From Imtechella halotolerans (GTDB lineage Bacteria > Bacteroidota > Bacteroidia > Flavobacteriales > Flavobacteriaceae): DNA of 64,000 nucleotides. Position 1 is the first letter of the stretch, and every line of letters starts with the position of its first letter. The stretch covers positions 2,389,501-2,453,500 of the forward strand of contig NZ_CP117969.2 in assembly GCF_028743515.2 (NCBI RefSeq), given 5' to 3'. Under the pieces are notes generated by a model. The model did no database searches. It had not been told where the DNA came from and worked only from the letters and a program-made list of their open reading frames with translations. The position numbers and the translations under genes were made by a program. Shown here piece by piece: positions 18,245-27,191 of this stretch.

Positions 18245-18457
18245 ATGAAAAAAATTATTGCCATATTATTAATTGCTACAGGTGTACTAGCTGGTTACAC
18301 AGGTTTAGAAAAATTAAATAAAAGCGAAACCGGCTTTAAAATAGGCGAACTTGAAATTAAAGCTCAAGACAGTGGGGCTAAAAATACTGGGTACGCTTAT
18401 TTAGGAATTGCAATTATTTGCATCATTGGTGGAGTTGTAACTGCTTCACGAAAGTAA
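18245..18457 (+). CDS. small two-TM membrane protein (possibly DUF3185-like)
   Basis: A 70-residue protein with hydrophobic helices at about 4-20 (IIAILLIATGVLAGYTG) and 50-66 (YLGIAIICIIGGVVTA), joined by a polar loop. Both helices are Gly-rich. It reminds me of the DUF3185 group of small membrane proteins, but this is tentative. It stands alone between the ALDH7 and 3-hydroxyanthranilate dioxygenase genes, both on the other strand. Confidence 0.72.
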   Translation: MKKIIAILLIATGVLAGYTGLEKLNKSETGFKIGELEIKAQDSGAKNTGYAYLGIAIICIIGGVVTASRK

Positions 18458-18465
18458 TTTTGTAG

Positions 18466-19002
18466 TTAATGATCAATAAATCTATCATCACATGGCATTA
18501 CATTCCCGCAGTGAGAACAACTACGCCTCTCTAGAGATGAATAAAAATCTTTGAAATGAGGTAAAAAATCTTTCTCTATATTTTGAAGTTCAAAATATAC
18601 CTCATGAAGTTTCTCATTGCATTGATCACAGTACCACACTAATCCATCGGTAAATCCTTTACCAGCACGTACTCGTTCAATTACTAGACCAATTGAATCC
18701 TGCCCTCGTTCTGGGGAATGAGGTATTTTGGCAGGATGTAAGTACATATCTCCAGGACCTAACTCCAACGTATGTTTACTACCGTCTACTTGAATATGAA
18801 TCTTTATATGTCCTTCTAACTGATAAAACAGTTCCTCAGTTTCATTATAATGATAATCCTTTCTAGCATTAGGACCCGCCACCACCATTACTATAAAATC
18901 ATCTGCTTGATGGTAAAGATTTTTATTTCCCACAGGTGGTTTTAAAATAGCTCTATTCTGATCTAACCACTTATGTAGATTAAACGGCTTTTGAATTTCC
19001 AT
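18466..19002 (-). CDS. nbaC: 3-hydroxyanthranilate 3,4-dioxygenase
   Basis: Opens the ring of 3-hydroxyanthranilate to 2-amino-3-carboxymuconate semialdehyde in the kynurenine pathway. The 178-residue cupin has the iron ligands at the same numbering as the Cupriavidus enzyme: His51, Glu57 and His95. Substrate Args are at 47 and 99. The C-terminus keeps a second, rubredoxin-like metal site: Cys125-x-x-Cys128 and Cys162-x-x-Cys165. The product feeds either NAD synthesis or tryptophan catabolism; no other kynurenine gene is in view. Confidence 0.95.
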   Translation of the reverse strand: MEIQKPFNLHKWLDQNRAILKPPVGNKNLYHQADDFIVMVVAGPNARKDYHYNETEELFYQLEGHIKIHIQVDGSKHTLELGPGDMYLHPAKIPHSPERGQDSIGLVIERVRAGKGFTDGLVWYCDQCNEKLHEVYFELQNIEKDFLPHFKDFYSSLERRSCSHCGNVMPCDDRFIDH

Positions 19003-19069
19003 AAATACAATTTTACTGTTAAAGATACTTATTTCTAATTAATCACAACCTCTTACACTCTTATAGATC

Positions 19070-19097
19070 TTGATTCACCAAAATTTCATTATTTTTA
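19070..19097 (+). promoter_or_regulatory. probable promoter of the isoaspartyl peptidase gene
   Basis: TTG (19070-19072), 17 nt, then TATTTTTA, one mismatch from TAnnTTTG. It lies 31 nt before the ATG. Confidence 0.4.
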
Positions 19098-19128
19098 GTT
19101 CGATTTCAATTTAATTCTAAAGAACCAA

Positions 19129-20202
19129 ATGAAAAAATCAGTCCTTATTCTATGTATTTTCTCTTTTTTAATAAGCTGTGACAACAAAACTACTGACAAA
19201 AAAGAAGCAATAGTTAAGCCTCAAAATGCCGAGAACAATCAACCTAACTTTGGAATTGTTATACACGGGGGAGCAGGAACCATTCTCAAGAAAAACATGA
19301 CCCCTGAACTAGAAGCAGAATATAAGAAAGTACTAGAAGAGGCCATTCGTACTGGACATGAAATCTTAAAAAATGGAGGCAGTAGTCTCGACGCCGTGGA
19401 AAAGACGATTAATGTCATGGAAGACTCGCCATTGTTTAATGCTGGTAAAGGCGCCGTATTTACCAATGATGGGAAAAATGAGTTAGATGCCTCAATCATG
19501 GATGGTAAAACTTTAAATGCTGGAGCTGTTGCCAGCGTAACCACCGTGAAAAACCCAATTAATTTGGCAAGGGCTATTATGGAAAAATCTGAACATGTAA
19601 TGCTTGTAAAGGAAGGTGCGGAATTTTTCGCCAAACAAAACGGAATAGCACTCGTAGATCCTTCCTACTTTTACACTGAAAACCGAATGAAGTCATTGTT
19701 AAAGGCCAAAGAACGTGAAAAGATTGAACTTGATCATGACGATAAAACATCATTTTATGACTCTACTATTAAAGATTCTAAATTTGGAACAGTGGGCTGT
19801 GTTGCCTTAGATATGTATGGCAATTTAGCTGCTGGAACATCCACTGGAGGGATGACCAATAAAAAATGGGGCCGCGTTGGAGATGCGCCTATTATTGGTG
19901 CTGGCACCTATGCCAATAACAATACTTGTGCTGTATCCGCAACCGGTTGGGGGGAGTATTTCATTCGTTCTGTTGTTGCCTATGATATTTCTGCATTAAT
20001 GGAATATAAAGGCCTATCACTTCAACAAGCTGCGCAAGAAGTAATACAAAATAAAGTAACTAAATTGGGGGGAGATGGAGGAATTGTAGCAATTGACAAA
20101 GAAGGTAATATTTCTATGGAATTTAATACGGCTGGAATGTATCGCGCCCACATGAACAAGGAGGGAAAGTTACGTATTGGCATTTATAAAGAGAATGAAT
20201 AA
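19129..20202 (+). CDS. iaaA: isoaspartyl peptidase / L-asparaginase, lipoprotein
   Basis: N-terminal nucleophile hydrolase that removes isoaspartyl residues from peptides and hydrolyses asparagine. The 357-residue precursor has a lipoprotein signal (Cys17 in FLISC). It shows VIHGGAGTI, GGSSLDAVE, LFNAGKGAVF and the autocleavage site with the nucleophile Thr in SKFGTVGCVALD, followed by GTSTGGMTNKKWGRVGDAPIIG. The lipobox places it in the envelope, as is common in Bacteroidota. Its last 8 nt overlap the ABM gene. Confidence 0.94.
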   Translation: MKKSVLILCIFSFLISCDNKTTDKKEAIVKPQNAENNQPNFGIVIHGGAGTILKKNMTPELEAEYKKVLEEAIRTGHEILKNGGSSLDAVEKTINVMEDSPLFNAGKGAVFTNDGKNELDASIMDGKTLNAGAVASVTTVKNPINLARAIMEKSEHVMLVKEGAEFFAKQNGIALVDPSYFYTENRMKSLLKAKEREKIELDHDDKTSFYDSTIKDSKFGTVGCVALDMYGNLAAGTSTGGMTNKKWGRVGDAPIIGAGTYANNNTCAVSATGWGEYFIRSVVAYDISALMEYKGLSLQQAAQEVIQNKVTKLGGDGGIVAIDKEGNISMEFNTAGMYRAHMNKEGKLRIGIYKENE

Positions 20203-20518
20203 TGAAACAAACCAAATGAATACACCTTATTACGCTGTAATTTTTACATCAATTAAAAATGAACAATCAATAGGTTACCAAGAAATGGCGCAGCAAATGT
20301 GGGTATTAGCACAGGAGCAACCTGGGTTCCTTGGAGTGGAATCGGCAAGAAATGAATTAGGTATTACGGTAAGTTACTGGAAAGACCTTCCATCTATTGC
20401 CAAATGGAAGCAAAACTCCGATCACATGTTAGCTCAACAGTTTGGTCGTGATAAATGGTATTCACACTACAAAGTCCGCATATGCCTAGTAGAACGAGAA
20501 TATGAATTTACATCATAA
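20195..20518 (+). CDS. antibiotic biosynthesis monooxygenase (ABM) domain protein
   Basis: A small single-domain ABM protein of about 107 residues with a ferredoxin-like fold pattern: YYAVIFTS, EMAQQMWVLAQEQPGFLGVESARNELGITVSYWKD, AKWKQNSDHMLAQQFGRDKWYSHYKVRI. The ATG at 20195 overlaps the upstream stop by 8 nt; the ATG at 20216 (MNTPYYAV) is equally plausible. Relatives are heme- or small-molecule-binding or quinol monooxygenases; substrate unknown. Confidence 0.87.
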   Translation: MNNETNQMNTPYYAVIFTSIKNEQSIGYQEMAQQMWVLAQEQPGFLGVESARNELGITVSYWKDLPSIAKWKQNSDHMLAQQFGRDKWYSHYKVRICLVEREYEFTS

Positions 20519-20721
20519 TTATCTTGATTTTTAATCCATAGAAACCAAGCATGGATGAATTTATATTTGGCCGACTTTCAACCATTTCAATTGTAGGAAG
20601 GATATACTGTCAAACTACGAATATCCACTTTGTCACCAAAAAGGCGATTAAGACCTAAATAACCATATTCACACATTCGCTTTAAATGAACCATATGTAA
20701 TTTATAAAGAGTACATACCTA
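20508..20721 (-). pseudogene. possible frameshifted gene remnant
   Basis: On the minus strand, an open frame from 20721 to the TGA at 20587-20589 reads like protein (key part MCEYGYLGLNRLFGDKVD). A shift by one base at that stop continues as IEMVESRPNINSSMLGFYG to a TAA at 20508-20510. Further upstream a third frame adds FVKPCLGMYSL. Three joined frames with ordinary residue composition suggest a decayed gene. I do not recognise the family and cannot exclude chance. Confidence 0.35.
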
Positions 20722-20969
20722 AGCATGGTTTTACGAACAATAAATTCCTCCAAAAAAATGAAATAAAATACAGATGTATAAAGATAAAGTCTAAGGTATT
20801 AGCGCTCAAATAGCTCATTGTTTGATTACAAAACACCCTAATTGTCTTTTAAGCAATTATCCTGACAATTTGGTTTTCATATAAAGAATCATTCAACTTT
20901 TTTAACATGCACAAATTGCCAAACAAACCTTAAACAAGCATATTATCCGTCTAACATTACTAAACTTAT
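20519..20969. other. 451-nt intergenic region
   Basis: Between the ABM gene and the CYTH gene. The left half holds the possible gene remnant described separately. The right half (about 20760-20969) is AT-rich; I see no ORF, terminator or promoter match in it. Confidence 0.5.
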
Positions 20970-21446
20970 TTAGTCAAATGCCCAGGTTGTATATGGCTTC
21001 TTACTTAACTGGGAGTTGTAATACTTAATATCTCCAGTAACTTCTTCCCCAATCCAGTTTGGTTTTTCAAAAAATTCATCTTCCGATTTAAGTTCAATCT
21101 CAGCAACAACTAAACCTTCATTGGCTCCCTTAAATACATCAACCTCATACAGATGATCCCCAATCTCTACTTCAAATCGAACTTTATCAATTACTCCCGG
21201 TTCGCACAACGCCAATAATGATTCCGCTTCCTCAATAGTAATTTCACGTTCCCATTCGAAACGACTTAATCCACTTTCATTTGAAATCCCTTTAATTGTC
21301 AAAAATGCAGAGTTACCTTTTATACGTATACGTACCGTTCGTTCAGGGTTAGTATTAAGAAACCCTTGTACAATCCTTGTATTTGAATGCGCCAATTCTT
21401 TAAAGGTATCTTGTGTTACTAAAAATTTACGTTCTATTTCTATCAT
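20970..21446 (-). CDS. CYTH-domain protein (triphosphate tunnel metalloenzyme)
   Basis: A 158-residue protein starting at the ATG at 21446, so that the family motif EIERKFLV stands at residues 2-9. The ATG at 21461 would add five residues ahead of it. Alternating acidic and basic residues along the strands (VRIRIKG, FEWEREIT, VRFEVEIGDHLYEVDVF, VVAEIELKSEDE) form the tunnel typical of inorganic triphosphatases. Activity on tripolyphosphate is the common case. It is divergent from dinB, with about 58 nt between them. Confidence 0.92.
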   Translation of the reverse strand: MIEIERKFLVTQDTFKELAHSNTRIVQGFLNTNPERTVRIRIKGNSAFLTIKGISNESGLSRFEWEREITIEEAESLLALCEPGVIDKVRFEVEIGDHLYEVDVFKGANEGLVVAEIELKSEDEFFEKPNWIGEEVTGDIKYYNSQLSKKPYTTWAFD

Positions 21447-21504
21447 TAAAAAACGTTTCAAATATCAGTTCCTTTTAAGAACTTTGTAAAGTTAGCTGAA
21501 ACAG

Positions 21505-22605
21505 ATGAATATTGTAACTTCACATCGCAAAATCATTCATATTGATATGGATGCATTTTTTGCTTCTGTTGAACAATTGGATAATCCCGAACTACGAGGG
21601 ATACCAGTGGCTGTTGGTGGCAGTGAAAAGCGAGGTGTTGTAGCTGCGGCAAGTTATGAAGCACGTAAGTACGGAGTAAAAAGTGCTATGAGCAGCTATA
21701 TAGCTAAGAAAAAATGCCCCGAACTTATATTTGTCAAGCCTCGTTTTGATAGATATAAAGAAATTTCCGAGAGTATTCAGAAAATTTTCTATGATTATAC
21801 AGATTTAGTGGAACCCCTTTCTTTAGATGAAGCCTATCTTGATGTTACTTACAACAAGAAAGGAAATCCATCAGCCTCTGAGATAGCAAAAGAAATTCGC
21901 AATCGCATTTACCTCAATACTGGCCTTACTGCATCAGCAGGAATCTCAATTAACAAATTCATCGCAAAAATTGCAAGTGACTATAACAAACCCAACGGTC
22001 AAAAAACCGTAAAACCTAAAGAAGTTGAATCCTTTCTTGAAGCGCTTGACATTAGAAAATTTTATGGTATAGGAAAAGTTACTACAGAGAAAATGTATCT
22101 CTTAGGAATTTTTACCGGCAAAGATTTAAAAACAAAATCCAGAGAGTTTTTAGAATATCATTTTGGCAATAGTGGAAGTCACTACTATCAAATTGTTCGG
22201 GGTTTTCATAACAGTCCAGTAAAACCAGAACGAATCCCAAAGTCAGTGGGAGCCGAACACACCTTTTTGGAGAATCTAAGTAGCGAAGTTTTCCTCAAAG
22301 AGCGCCTAGATAATATTTCACAGGAGTTAGAAACTCGTTTGAAAAAAAATAAACTGGCTGGAAAAACAATTACTTTAAAAATTAAGTACAGTGATTTCAC
22401 CTTACAAACACGTAGTAAAACACTACCATACTTTATTAGTGATAAAAGTCTAATTCTAGAAATTGCAACAGAGTTATTGTATCAAGAAAAACTTTTTAAC
22501 TCTGTTCGCTTAGTAGGTATCTCACTTTCTAATCTCAATATAGGTTCAAAAAAAAACACCTCCATTAATAAGACAATTTCAGTTCAACTATCTTTTGATT
22601 TCTAA
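21505..22605 (+). CDS. dinB: DNA polymerase IV (Y-family)
   Basis: Error-prone translesion polymerase of 366 residues. Motifs in order: HIDMDAFFASVEQ (about 11-23), VAVGGSEKRGVVAAASYEARKYGV, the catalytic pair in SLDEAYLD, ASAGISINKFIAKIASD, the HhH thumb around FYGIGKVTTEKMY, and a little-finger domain. The C-terminus LSFDF fits a beta-clamp-binding peptide. Full length with no broken motif. No LexA-type box is visible. Confidence 0.97.
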   Translation: MNIVTSHRKIIHIDMDAFFASVEQLDNPELRGIPVAVGGSEKRGVVAAASYEARKYGVKSAMSSYIAKKKCPELIFVKPRFDRYKEISESIQKIFYDYTDLVEPLSLDEAYLDVTYNKKGNPSASEIAKEIRNRIYLNTGLTASAGISINKFIAKIASDYNKPNGQKTVKPKEVESFLEALDIRKFYGIGKVTTEKMYLLGIFTGKDLKTKSREFLEYHFGNSGSHYYQIVRGFHNSPVKPERIPKSVGAEHTFLENLSSEVFLKERLDNISQELETRLKKNKLAGKTITLKIKYSDFTLQTRSKTLPYFISDKSLILEIATELLYQEKLFNSVRLVGISLSNLNIGSKKNTSINKTISVQLSFDF

Positions 22606-22668
22606 CCCAAGTGGAATACAATAGAAATACTAAAGTTTGATTATCTTCGCCATAAACAGCTATTTCGT

Positions 22669-23364
22669 ATGAAAAATGTATTGGTAATTGAAGACGAACA
22701 AAATGTGGCTGCCTTTATAAAAAAAGGGCTAAATGAAGCTGGATACCACGTGTTTATTGCGTATGACGGAGATACTGGCTTGGATTTGATCCAACAAAAA
22801 CAGATTGATTTTATTCTACTAGATGTTATTCTGCCTGGCAAGAATGGGGTGGAGATTGCAAAAGAAATCCGATCTCGAGGCCATAGCGAAACTCCTATTC
22901 TTATGCTTACCGCGTTAGGAACTACTGACAATATAGTGAATGGCCTTGATGCTGGTGCTGATGACTATCTTATCAAGCCATTTAAATTTAAAGAATTATT
23001 AGCTCGATTGCGAGCCTTAGAACGTAGAAAAAATTTCACCGTAAGTCCACAAGCGAAGCTTAAAATTGCAAATCTTGAACTAGATACAGATGCTAAAGTT
23101 GTAAAACGTGATAAAGATGAGATTAAGCTAACCTCAACTGAATATCGTCTTTTGGAGTACTTTATGAAAAACCCAAACAAAGTCTTATCCCGAATTGAAA
23201 TTCTTGAGAGTGTTTGGGATATTGGTTTTGATATAGGAACTAATGTTGTAGATGTCTACGTGAATTATCTTCGCAATAAAATTGACAAAGAATACAGCCC
23301 GAAACTCATACAAACAGTTATAGGCATGGGTTATATTTTAAAAGAAGACTATGAAAATACGTGA
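22669..23364 (+). CDS. OmpR/PhoB-family response regulator
   Basis: A 231-residue response regulator. The receiver domain (1-120) has the acidic pocket EDE (8-10), the phosphoacceptor Asp52 in LLDVILPG, and Lys in LIKPF. A winged-helix DNA-binding domain follows (about 130-228: LTSTEYRLLEYFMKNPNKVLSR, VVDVYVNYLRNKID). It overlaps the sensor kinase gene by 14 nt, so they form one unit. SulP-USP-NhaA lies downstream on the same strand, a possible target by position only. Confidence 0.95.
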   Translation: MKNVLVIEDEQNVAAFIKKGLNEAGYHVFIAYDGDTGLDLIQQKQIDFILLDVILPGKNGVEIAKEIRSRGHSETPILMLTALGTTDNIVNGLDAGADDYLIKPFKFKELLARLRALERRKNFTVSPQAKLKIANLELDTDAKVVKRDKDEIKLTSTEYRLLEYFMKNPNKVLSRIEILESVWDIGFDIGTNVVDVYVNYLRNKIDKEYSPKLIQTVIGMGYILKEDYENT

Positions 23365-24742
23365 TAAAATAGCTTTTAGCTTTACGTTTATAACGGCCAT
23401 GCTTCTTATGACCGTATTTACCATTATTTACTTTTTTACTGATCGGTATACACAAAGTGAGTTTTACCTACGTTTAAGCCAGCGTGGGACTATAGCTGCT
23501 CAAACACACTTAGAAAACGATTCATCCAACATCAACATATATAACGAAATACGTAGAGAGCATTTAAAAACACTTCCAAATGAAAAAGAAATCATTGTTG
23601 TGGCCTCGGCTCCATACCATACTATACATACGGACAGCAGCGCTAAACCATTACCTGATTGGTTTTTTAAAGAATTAAAAGAAAAGGAACATGCCCAGAT
23701 TAAAATAAAAGATATTTATTACTACGCTCTTCTTTACCACGATGAAACCGGTGATTTCATAGTCCTAATGTCTGCCGAAGATCTTTATGGGCAGTTAAAA
23801 ATGAAAAATCTAAGAAACACTCTATGGATAATCTTCATTATTAGCCTAGGAATGTCGTACCTCTTAGGAAGGTTTTATGCAAAAGAAATCATGATGCCCA
23901 TTTCTAACATTACGCAACGAGTGAATGATATAAGCGCAACAAATCTACACTTGAGATTGGACATTAAAAATAAAAAAGATGAATTAGGACAACTAGCAAG
24001 TACATTTAATACAATGCTGGACAGACTTGAAACATCTTTTGAAATACAGAGCAACTTTATAAGCAATGCGTCGCATGAATTAAAAAATCCACTCACCGCA
24101 ATTCTTGGAGAAATAGAGATAAGCCAAAATAAAGAACGTACTGCAGATGAGTATAAGACCTCTTTAAATAAAATTGAAGTAGAAGCAGCGAGACTCGACG
24201 TTTTAATAAGCAGTTTATTAAAGCTAGCTCAAACAGAATTTGATAATAAAGGACTAATCATTGAACCCATCCGGATTGATGAATTATTACTAAGTGTTAA
24301 ACAAAATTTCAACAATATTCATCCTGAAAATAATATTGTATTTGACTTTTCTTTACTTCCAGAAAACCCAGATGCGCTTATCATTCAGGGTAATAAAAGT
24401 CTTTTAAGCATTGCTTTCTCCAATGTATTAGACAATGCGGGGAAATTTTCAGGCAATCAAAAGGTAATCATTAAGATAGAAACCACTTCTAAAACAGTTC
24501 AAATTACAATAACAGATATGGGAATGGGCATCCCTAAAGATGAACTTAAAAACATTTTTGAACCTTTTTATCGTGCCACTAATGTACGTGGAGTTAAAGG
24601 TTTTGGAGTTGGACTTCCACTAACCTATCGAATTGTAAAACTCCATTCAGGACAACTTCAAATAGATTCTGATGTTGAAAAAGGCACTGTGGTTAAATTT
24701 TCGTTTCCCAATCAAGAACAGCATATTACTATTCTTAGATAG
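23351..24742 (+). CDS. sensor histidine kinase
   Basis: A 463-residue inner-membrane kinase. TM1 is at about 10-30 and a periplasmic sensor at 31-155. TM2 is at about 157-176 (LWIIFIISLGMSYLLG), followed by a HAMP segment. The HisKA domain has phospho-His242 (SNASHELKNPLTAILGEIE). The HATPase domain has N box NVLDNAGKF, G1 ITDMGMGIP and G2 GVKGFGVGLPL. All catalytic motifs are present. The sensor has about 125 residues with no recognised ligand domain. It is the partner of the preceding regulator. Confidence 0.95.
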   Translation: MKIRDKIAFSFTFITAMLLMTVFTIIYFFTDRYTQSEFYLRLSQRGTIAAQTHLENDSSNINIYNEIRREHLKTLPNEKEIIVVASAPYHTIHTDSSAKPLPDWFFKELKEKEHAQIKIKDIYYYALLYHDETGDFIVLMSAEDLYGQLKMKNLRNTLWIIFIISLGMSYLLGRFYAKEIMMPISNITQRVNDISATNLHLRLDIKNKKDELGQLASTFNTMLDRLETSFEIQSNFISNASHELKNPLTAILGEIEISQNKERTADEYKTSLNKIEVEAARLDVLISSLLKLAQTEFDNKGLIIEPIRIDELLLSVKQNFNNIHPENNIVFDFSLLPENPDALIIQGNKSLLSIAFSNVLDNAGKFSGNQKVIIKIETTSKTVQITITDMGMGIPKDELKNIFEPFYRATNVRGVKGFGVGLPLTYRIVKLHSGQLQIDSDVEKGTVVKFSFPNQEQHITILR

Positions 24743-24926
24743 GAAAAATCTTCATGCATTTTTAATTACATTCATCCTGATTTTGTTAAGTTCCAGTTAA
24801 ATATGGAAGTTCTAATCCCATTCTAATTCTTCTCTTATCGGTTTCTTATTCCATGGTAGTAATCTTGCAACGTGAAAAATAACACCTATCACTACATGTG
24901 ATTAGTGTAACACCTAAAAAACCGCT

Positions 24927-26552
24927 ATGAAGAATAATTTAAAATCGTATCTAGCCTACGCTAAAAATGACATCCCATCAAGTATTGTCGTTTTCTTAGT
25001 TGCTCTACCTCTATGCCTTGGTATAGCCTTGGCTTCAGGAGCACCTCTTTTCTCTGGCCTTATTGCAGGAATTGTTGGAGGAATTGTTATCGGATTTCTA
25101 AGTAAATCTCATTTGAGTGTAAGTGGTCCAGCTGCTGGACTTGTAGTTATTGTGCTTAATGCCGTAGAAACACTGGGAACTTATGAAGCCTTTTTGCTTG
25201 CTGTAGTTCTTGCTGGATTTATCCAATTACTTCTAGGATATATAAAGGCTGGAATCATTGGCCTTTACTTCCCTTCATCTGTAATAAAAGGTATGCTTGC
25301 AGCCATTGGTCTAATTCTTATACTAAAACAAACGCCCTACCTTATTGGTTTTGATGCTGATGCTTTTGGAAGTTTAGAATTTATGCAACTTGACGGATCG
25401 AATACTATGAGTGATTTTTTTGAAGCTTTTAATCACATTCATCTTATAAGTTTAGCAATTGGATTATTTTCTCTAATCCTATTAAGGACTTGGGAGGCAT
25501 CATTTATTAAGCAGAATGCATTCCTAAGAAGAATTCCAGGAGGTATCATTGTAGTGGTATTAGCAATAGTAATCAATCAAATTATAAATTCAATTGCACC
25601 TGGAATAGCAGTTACTGGTAACCAAATGGTAAACCTTCCTATTATTTCAGAAATGGATTCCCTAGGAGATGTTTTTATATTTCCTGATTTTACAGCATTA
25701 AGTAATATCAATTTATACATTACAGCTTTCACATTAGCCATTGTAGCAAGTTTAGAAACACTTCTCAGTGTCGAGGCCATCGACAAATTGGATCCTGAAA
25801 AACGTCGAACACCACAAAATGCGGAATTGAAGGCTCAAGGAGTTGGAAATATTGTATCTGGGCTAATTGGTGGTCTTCCAATTACCGCCGTAATTGTACG
25901 TAGTTCCGCGAATTTAGATTCTGGTGCTAAATCAAAAATGTCGGCCGTATACCACGGTATCCTATTAATTCTAGCAGTTGCTATTTTTCCTAAAGTAATG
26001 AATCTTATACCGCTTTCTGCTTTGGCTGCTATATTAATTATGGTTGGCTATAAACTTACCAAGCCAGCTCTTTACAAAGCACAACTAAAACTTGGTAGAG
26101 ACCGCTTTATACCATTTGTTACTACTGTAGTTGCTATACTTTTCACAGACCTACTAATTGGAATATTAATTGGTATGGCAGTAGGTGTATTCTATATACT
26201 TCGTGCAAATTATAAAGTACCATATTTCTATAATGAAGAAAAAAAGGATGAAGATGGTCAGCGTCAAATACGAATTGAGCTAAGCGAGCATGTATCTTTC
26301 CTAAACAAAGCAAGCTTACAACTTACCTTAGAACATTTGCCAGAAAAAAGTGAAGTCATAATTGATGGAAGCTTATCTAAAGAAATTGACTATGATGCTC
26401 TTGAATTGATATACAACTTTAAAATGACAGCCCCAGACAGGGATATTAAATGTGTAATTGTAAATCTCCCACATATATCTTCCAACGGAATAAAACGTAT
26501 GTCCAACACCAAGGTAACATACAAAGCAAAGAAAGGGCCAATTTCTGCTTAA
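24927..26552 (+). CDS. SulP family anion transporter (second copy)
   Basis: A 541-residue SulP permease. The N-terminus DIPSSIVVFLVALPLCLGIALASGAPLFSGLIAG and the VSGPAAGLVV motif are typical. About 12 membrane segments end near residue 430, followed by a STAS-like tail (about 445-525, IRIELSEHVSFLNKASL...). It lacks the long loop insertion of the SulP at the left edge and belongs to a different subgroup. The next genes encode a USP-like protein and a Na+/H+ antiporter, so Na+-driven bicarbonate uptake as in BicA-type SulP is a reasonable but unproven inference. A hairpin follows the gene. Confidence 0.95.
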   Translation: MKNNLKSYLAYAKNDIPSSIVVFLVALPLCLGIALASGAPLFSGLIAGIVGGIVIGFLSKSHLSVSGPAAGLVVIVLNAVETLGTYEAFLLAVVLAGFIQLLLGYIKAGIIGLYFPSSVIKGMLAAIGLILILKQTPYLIGFDADAFGSLEFMQLDGSNTMSDFFEAFNHIHLISLAIGLFSLILLRTWEASFIKQNAFLRRIPGGIIVVVLAIVINQIINSIAPGIAVTGNQMVNLPIISEMDSLGDVFIFPDFTALSNINLYITAFTLAIVASLETLLSVEAIDKLDPEKRRTPQNAELKAQGVGNIVSGLIGGLPITAVIVRSSANLDSGAKSKMSAVYHGILLILAVAIFPKVMNLIPLSALAAILIMVGYKLTKPALYKAQLKLGRDRFIPFVTTVVAILFTDLLIGILIGMAVGVFYILRANYKVPYFYNEEKKDEDGQRQIRIELSEHVSFLNKASLQLTLEHLPEKSEVIIDGSLSKEIDYDALELIYNFKMTAPDRDIKCVIVNLPHISSNGIKRMSNTKVTYKAKKGPISA

Positions 26553-26563
26553 TCTCTTAAGGG

Positions 26564-26607
26564 GAGGCGAACGTTGTTTTGGTTAGCACCCATTCGCCTC
26601 TTCCTTT
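26564..26607 (+). terminator. hairpin after the second SulP gene
   Basis: Perfect 8-bp stem GAGGCGAA / TTCGCCTC (26564-26571, 26593-26600) with a 21-nt loop and then TTCCTTTCTTT. The long loop and broken U-tract suggest a partial terminator that lowers expression of the USP-like gene and what follows. Confidence 0.5.
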
Positions 26608-26631
26608 CTTTAAATTAAACACTCTGCTTTT

Positions 26632-27063
26632 ATGAAAATAGTTCTCATTCCTTTAGAAAATATCACAAAAGACGAACAATTTGTTAACACCACTATTGAC
26701 ATGTTTAACAAGTGTAATTTACAAGTAATCCTTTTACTCATAAATCGTCTCCCAGAAAATTCAACTGAATTAAAGGTAGCTGCACTTCGGAACCTCTTAA
26801 TGGAAGAAACCCAAATAAAGTTAAACTTCTTCGCAAAGAAAATCATTAATCAAAACACTGAAATTAAAGAATTTAACATCAAGACAGTTATAGCATTCGG
26901 AAACAAACTAGACGTCATAAAAGAATACTCCCAAAAATACAATGTAGATATAATCGCATTAAAAAATAAAAAACCTTCCTGGATAAATAAAATACTTTCT
27001 GTTCAACATTCTAAAGATTTTGAACAGAAATTTGCATCTACTGTGGTAACTATCAGCTCTTAA
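26632..27063 (+). CDS. universal stress protein-like protein
   Basis: A 143-residue cytoplasmic protein with a UspA-like alpha/beta pattern: a first strand KIVLIPLE, a later VIAFGNKLDVIKEYSQKYNVDIIALKNKK, and a final strand TVVTISS. The G-x2-G-x9-G nucleotide motif of ATP-binding Usp proteins is absent, so it probably does not bind ATP. Usp proteins often regulate transporters when encoded next to them. Here it sits between a SulP and NhaA. Confidence 0.75.
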   Translation: MKIVLIPLENITKDEQFVNTTIDMFNKCNLQVILLLINRLPENSTELKVAALRNLLMEETQIKLNFFAKKIINQNTEIKEFNIKTVIAFGNKLDVIKEYSQKYNVDIIALKNKKPSWINKILSVQHSKDFEQKFASTVVTISS

Positions 27064-27123
27064 TTTACCATTTCTTAACATTTCCTTGGGGTATCTCGGT
27101 AACCTCAGTAACCAAAAGATTAG

Positions 27124-27131
27124 TAATTTTG
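27124..27131 (+). promoter_or_regulatory. promoter -7 element upstream of nhaA
   Basis: TAATTTTG matches TAnnTTTG, 60 nt before the nhaA ATG. No TTG at the usual spacing. A predicted start near 27138 would put a hairpin at the very 5' end of the message. Confidence 0.35.
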
Positions 27132-27141
27132 TTGTATTCTT

Positions 27142-27172
27142 GCCCTTTTTCCTAGAAAAAGGAAGCTTTTTT
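27142..27172 (+). terminator. terminator-like hairpin in the nhaA leader
   Basis: CCTTTTTC / GAAAAAGG stem (27144-27151, 27155-27162) with a 3-nt loop, then AAGC and a run of six T. It can terminate read-through from the SulP-USP genes, or act as a 5' leader structure if the -7 element just upstream is used. Confidence 0.55.
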
Positions 27173-27191
27173 ATTTACATAATTGGATTAT

